DNA of 64,000 nucleotides from Atriophallophorus winterbourni (Eukaryota > Platyhelminthes > Trematoda > Plagiorchiida > Microphallidae). The notes under the pieces were generated by a model, which ran no database searches, was not told where the DNA came from, and saw only the letters and a program-made list of their open reading frames with translations. The position numbers and the translations under genes are program-made. Every line of letters starts with the position of its first letter. Position 1 is the stretch's first letter. Where the stretch lies: the NCBI GenBank assembly GCA_013407085.1, contig JACCGJ010019688.1, positions 62,001 through 126,000 on the forward strand. The letters run 5' to 3'. Positions 60,315 to 64,000 of this stretch are shown piece by piece.

Positions 60315-60455
60315 GTTCTTGTAAGCCACTGATGGATAAAGTTAGCACGACCAACCTATTCAATCACATCAGCCCATACACATCTAGATGGAGTTAAACC
60401 GATGTTCACGAACAAACTCCGTATTTGTATGAATTTCCATCATGCACATTTTAAC
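60315..60455 (-). repeat. Partial HHR-1 unit, minus sense, intron 10
   Basis: Keeps GCACGACCAACCTATTCAAT, CACATC..CCCATACACAT and ATGAATTTCCATCATGCAC. The ribozyme half is absent. Confidence 0.6.
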
Positions 60456-60670
60456 TTCAAAAGAACATGTAATCACTTGATTCCACCAACTAATTAGCAA
60501 TACCAGTATTTTGCCATAACGACGTCTTCTATCACTTAATATTCGTTAATGCAACCAGAATAGGTGTTACGTGTTCGGTTGAATCCTTTTCCTTTCAACT
60601 GCCGATAAACATCATCTCTCTAATTATGGGAATGCTCGCGCTCGCTTTAATTGCTTACATTTGATTTCAG

Positions 60671-60790
60671 AGGATATCCCCCTACAGTTTATCGTTGGTG
60701 CAGCTGTCGCGATCGGCACGCTGGTCATTACTGGACTGATTTTCTTATGCTTTTGTCGCCAGCGATTTTGCACGGGCAAGTACGCCAAAG
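60671..60790 (+). CDS. Kirrel-like exon 11: transmembrane helix
   Basis: Acceptor TTGATTTCAG; starts EDIPLQ and then a 23-residue hydrophobic helix FIVGAAVAIGTLVITGLIF plus LCFC, followed by basic RQRFCTGKYAK. The donor is AAAG/GCAAGT: a GC donor, with phase 1 that joins in frame to exon 12. If the intron is not removed, the frame adds GKLVGNVILFPD and stops at 60,826-60,828, giving a form with almost no cytoplasmic tail. Confidence 0.8.
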
Positions 60791-60831
60791 GCAAGTTGGT
60801 TGGCAACGTGATTCTGTTTCCTGACTAATGC

Positions 60832-60884
60832 GTGCCCCATTAATGGAACATGATTTTCACACAGGTCATGATTAATGGGGTGCA
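60832..60884. repeat. Perfect-stem hairpin just after the GC donor
   Basis: CCCCATTAAT (60,835-60,844) pairs with ATTAATGGGG (60,871-60,880), and inside it CATGA pairs with TCATG. It starts about 45 bases downstream of the exon 11 donor. Confidence 0.8.
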
Positions 60885-61152
60885 TCTCAAATGGGAGATA
60901 ATTAAGATGAAAGCGGATTTTTAAATCACTGATCCAACAATAAAAATGTTTTCAAAACAAATACGAGATGCCGGAGAACACTATTTTCTATTCTCTTTTT
61001 TCGTCTGCCATATGTGAAATAGAGCATCCATATTTGACCTGCTTGGAGTGCCTACAATTTCATATTTTGAGTGGCTTATCATAACCGGAATGTAATCGAA
61101 ATTCTACACTAAAAGCTTAAGCGTTGAAAATTTAACAAATAACGTTATCATC
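60885..61152. other. Intron 11, left part: nothing recognised
   Basis: AT-rich. Confidence 0.5.
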
Positions 61153-61914
61153 TGTCCGTTCGCCATCACTTCCGGTGGTTGGTGAAATTCATATTTTGCA
61201 TTCTTGTCCATTGAGTTTTCATTGGTCCACGCGACCAGCCATAAACGCAGCTGCACTAGAACGCTATTCAAAAGAGCAACAACACATTGCAGCACACGGG
61301 AACTAAGACTACAAGAAGAAGAATAACTGTTTAAAGTGTTCCAGAAGAACCGATACCCAAGAAACTTTGTACTACGCAACAAGTTCAACCGTACCCAAAA
61401 AAGAAACGATGATGAAAACACAGTTAGACGCGCTCTACCGTGTGTGTAGAATATATCAGAAATAGCAGCTCGGGTCCTCCGGCCATTTAGAATAGAAGTT
61501 GCGCTCAAACCGCGTCAACATTATGCAGTCACTTAAACAATATGAAAGACAAAATTTCAAAAGAAGAACAATCGAAAATTGTCTACAAGATTACGTGCAG
61601 ATATTGCGAGAAAATCTATATCGGACAAACCGGGCGCAAGCTAAACACAAGACTTCATGAACATCGGTTAGCCGTAATAAAACACGACTCAAGGTCATAG
61701 ATTTCAATACATGTTGATCAATTCGGATACTAATTCGATTGGGACAACTCGAAGATTTTAGCCAAAGAAAACCGACGAAGCGTGGTACTCAACAACGACA
61801 TTAATTAACCAGCACCTCCAATTGGCTACAACCAATGGACCAATGAAAACTTGATAGACAAGAATGCAACGTATGAATTCCACCGACCACCGATAGTCAT
61901 GGCGAACGAACAGA
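61153..61914 (+). mobile_element. Penelope-like element fragment with GIY-YIG nuclease, flanked by an inverted repeat
   Basis: Plus strand, from 61,236: HKRSCTRTLFKRATTHCSTR, EEE, LFKVFQKNRYPRNFVLRN, then ISEIAARVLRPFRIEVALKP, and from about 61,575 a GIY-YIG domain: KIVYKITCRYCEKIYIGQTG followed by RKLNTRLHEHRLAV. This is the standard order at the end of PLE proteins (RT thumb, linker, CxxC and YIGQTGR nuclease). Frames shift and stop several times. 61,153-61,232 and 61,834-61,914 are inverted copies of one sequence that reads (Q)WTNEN..DKNA.YEFH.PP and VMAN in its sense frame. PLEs often carry inverted or direct pseudo-LTRs. Confidence 0.78.
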
Positions 61915-62389
61915 CGGACCTTATAAAAACTAATGAATACCAATTATAAGTCACTTCGAAAGACGTTTAGCTAATGATGTCATCTAGCTTGATGACAAAC
62001 CGTCAAATAACAACTACACAAGCTCGGCGAACACCATATGAATAACATCCTCATCCTGAGCTAGGTATATTATCCTCTAACGTTATCATCATTGGCGCAG
62101 CAGCGGTTTATTGTAGCGAGTTGGTATATAGAGAGACAGGCCCGGAATCATTGCGTCATGGGATTTCAGGTCAACACGGCAGGTGGCACACATCTGTTCA
62201 CTTATCACATTTCGGTCCAAAATTAAACACGTCCCATCCGAGTTCAGCGCTAGGCGCGTTTATCCACTAATCCCACAACACAAGAGAAGCCGATTACGCT
62301 AAAGACATATATCAAAACACAAGCTCATCTTATATAAGCAAGCAAACAATCACAGCGGTGATCATCAACGTGTCTGTCCCGGTTGTCAC
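61915..62389. other. Intron 11, probable PLE-flanking sequence
   Basis: Moderate G+C, no frame. It may be the untranslated part of the PLE or of repeat family C next to it. Confidence 0.3.
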
Positions 62390-62640
62390 TTCGATTTGAT
62401 TTGCCAGTCGATTTCGTGCCAACTGGAACATGTCAAGCCCTCGCCACGCAGGGCTCGTTTGACCGACAATGACGAATTGCATATCGTTCGATTGCGGCTG
62501 GCGTTGTCCACATTCCCGAAATATGACGAGTTCGCAATTGTCGCCCTCAATCTTTTCAACGCTTCTTGTTCTTGTGTTGTGCCGTAGGGCAGGGTTCTGC
62601 GTATCATTCTAAAGCTCATGATTAGCGCTCATCGCTATGC
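62390..62640 (-). repeat. Repeat family C, copy 3, intron 11
   Basis: Minus strand AGCGATGAGCGCTAATCA, then a frame reading GTTQEQEALKRLRATIANSS; another frame gives NDMQFVIVGQTSPAWRGL. It shares its start block with 12.7 kb and its middle with 30.75 kb. Probably the 5' coding part of a retroelement, type uncertain. Confidence 0.5.
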
Positions 62641-63548
62641 ACTACGAATTATTAACACATAATTTTCTAAAAATGTTAGCCATTCGTTTAAGAATATTCA
62701 GTCATATTTTACATGTTCCATACACGGCCCCTTTGAGGAGGGATAGCTGGCTACTGAACACGCAGGTTGATGGTATTGTTCAAAACAGATTATTCAACCT
62801 GGGGAAAATCAGGCGTTTCTTTCGGCGAAAATCATGCCAGCACCATGAAACCACCTCCAAGCGACTGAATGCTCTTATTGTCGTGAAATTTATGGGATAT
62901 ATGAATAATCCCTATCAAACTTCATAGTCATATGAGAATGTTAAATGTGTGACAATCAGGCGCCTCAGATGTAAATCTGTGAAAATTGTCAACCGGAAAA
63001 GACAAAAACCATATTTATATCATGTAATCAATCGATTCCCTATTAGTAGGTCACTTAGTTTTAGAATAACGCAGTTGCTGCTAACAAGTTAAAGAATATC
63101 CACAACTATGCATTACAATTATCATTATTTAAACAGCCTACTCACATAGTTTTAAGTAGTTATTTAAAATTGATTGAATTTATTGTTAAAGTGCTAGTTG
63201 TCTAAACTACCAGCAATATCACCGCGAATTTGCCATCATACCGGTTATATATGGGAAAACGAAATCATAAGCTTCTAAATGAAATTGGGCTGCCACTTAT
63301 AATTTACCACGCAAGTAACCGATTGTACTTGCACGCTTGTATTTCACAAATGCGCTTGGAGATAAATATAATTTATGTGGTGGGGTACCTAACTGAATGT
63401 TCAATTTTATGTTTGATTCGACGTTTCTAGGTGGAGAATCGTATTAGGATATGAACTTAAACGGTGTTCGTAATGTCGCCATTCTTCGTTCATGCATAGA
63501 AAAATAAAAATAGTGACGTTTACCCTGTTTATAATTTCAATTCAATAG
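62641..63548. other. End of intron 11: nothing recognised
   Basis: A 96-codon frame at 62,637-62,927 shows no motif. Confidence 0.45.
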
Positions 63549-63760
63549 GCATCCGCATTCAGGCACATAATACACGTGAACCCGCTGGAAAAATGGGAGA
63601 CTCCTTGCACACCAACTCTTTCAATAAGGAAGATTTTGCTTATGGTGGACCGGTCTGTTCTGACACTGCTCCCCGCTTGAGGTCCACAAATTCGTGGTTC
63701 ACGAATCCATCACAAACGCCTGTCACCTACTTGAGATGTGGATCTGACCTTGATGACCAG
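63549..63760 (+). CDS. Kirrel-like exon 12: cytoplasmic tail
   Basis: Acceptor TTTCAATTCAATAG; codes GIRIQAHNTREPAGKMGDSL, then NKEDFAYGGPV and DTAPRLRSTNSWF, ending GSDLDDQ at donor GACCAG/GTAATT (phase 0). The sequence is polar with no domain, as expected for a signalling tail. Without splicing the frame stays open for 37 more codons to a TAA-type end at 63,874, ending NNVYC, which would be an alternative C-terminus with no clear PDZ ligand. Confidence 0.65.
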
Positions 63761-63982
63761 GTAATTATTTATACGAAATCCTTATTTCCGTCATCCGAAA
63801 AAAAATCCAAGAATGTCGAATATTCAACATCAATGGCCTCATCAATCGAGTATCAAAACAATGTTTACTGTTGACGAGATATCCGTATTTATTACTGGAA
63901 TATCATAATATTTCTTTTGCTTCACATCCTTTCATTTAATTTGATTGAAATAATTTCCATTTGAATTGTGAGCATTTCACAG

Positions 63983-64000
63983 GGCTTGAGTAGCTTAAAA
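63983..64000 (+). CDS. Possible Kirrel-like exon 13, start only
   Basis: GAGCATTTCACAG acceptor ends at 63,982; the next codons (GLSSLK) are in phase 0 with the exon 12 donor. The implied intron is only 222 bp. Only 18 bases are visible. Confidence 0.35.

Larger units (their letters stand above)
21735..64000 (+). other. Kirrel / Roughest / SYG-1-like cell adhesion gene (whole gene span, 3' end outside window)
   Basis: Twelve exons, joined at consensus splice sites, give one uninterrupted frame of 671 codons to 63,760. Order: signal peptide; Ig1 (about residues 35-150); Ig2 (150-288); Ig3 (288-376); Ig4 (376-461); Ig5 (461-558); TM helix (567-589); cytoplasmic tail. Every Ig domain has both disulfide cysteines and the core Trp. 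Ig domain boundaries fall at phase-1 introns; Ig2, Ig3 and Ig5 are each split by a phase-2 intron. Ig1 has the Kirrel-type pattern W.K..FG.G ... RY ... GEYDL.I.NVELSDEGSY.C. Family members are homophilic or heterophilic adhesion receptors at the plasma membrane, used in synapse choice, myoblast fusion and filtration slits (nephrin partner). In flatworms a role in protonephridia, muscle or nerve is conceivable but is inference. No other five-Ig family fits as well. Confidence 0.8.

Noticed and set aside
60774..60786. GT donor at 60,780 in place of the GC donor for exon 11
   Set aside because: Joining it to either acceptor near 63.55 kb gives an early stop, and the site is far from consensus.

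Overview
The window looks like nuclear DNA of a parasitic flatworm, most likely a trematode; the species cannot be fixed from the sequence. It is AT-rich, with short exons, long introns (one near 19 kb) and many decayed retroelements of kinds usual in trematodes: CR1-like and RTE-like non-LTR elements, a Penelope-like element (PLE) and Ty3/Gypsy gag remnants. It also carries many small repeats that encode hammerhead ribozyme motifs.

Layout. From 1 to about 21.4 kb I see no confident host gene. The left edge cuts a minus-strand Gypsy-type gag. The rest holds CR1 relics (5.9-6.2, 10.0-10.4, 13.4-15.3, 16.7-18.3 kb) and hammerhead repeats (0.35-0.77, 3.3-3.8, 5.75-6.4, 10.45-10.7, 12.1-12.5, 18.45-18.8, 20.6 kb). 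From 21.7 kb to the right edge runs one plus-strand gene whose exons join in frame. A short signal-peptide exon (21,735-21,786) is followed, after a 19.4 kb intron, by eleven exons (41,172-63,760). They encode five Ig domains, one transmembrane helix and a cytoplasmic tail. Five Ig + TM + tail is the architecture of the Kirrel / Roughest / SYG-1 adhesion proteins. The tail probably continues in an exon starting at 63,983. Intron 11 appears to be a GC-AG intron.

Mobile DNA inside the gene: a CR1 relic, an RTE relic and several hammerhead repeats in intron 1; a nearly intact antisense CR1 reverse transcriptase in intron 9; a truncated PLE flanked by an inverted repeat in intron 11.

The most interesting signal is the hammerhead repeat group. 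Two diverged subfamilies (HHR-1, HHR-2) share CTGATGA, a stem II closed by an AAACA loop, GAAA, a self-complementary helix III (ACCGGT) and a TC or TA cleavage site, with stem I pairing kept by compensating changes. One copy is a 1.1-unit tandem of about 235 bp that ends within 2 nt of the predicted self-cleavage site, as expected for retrozyme-like circular RNAs. Seven copies keep the catalytic core; many others are decayed.
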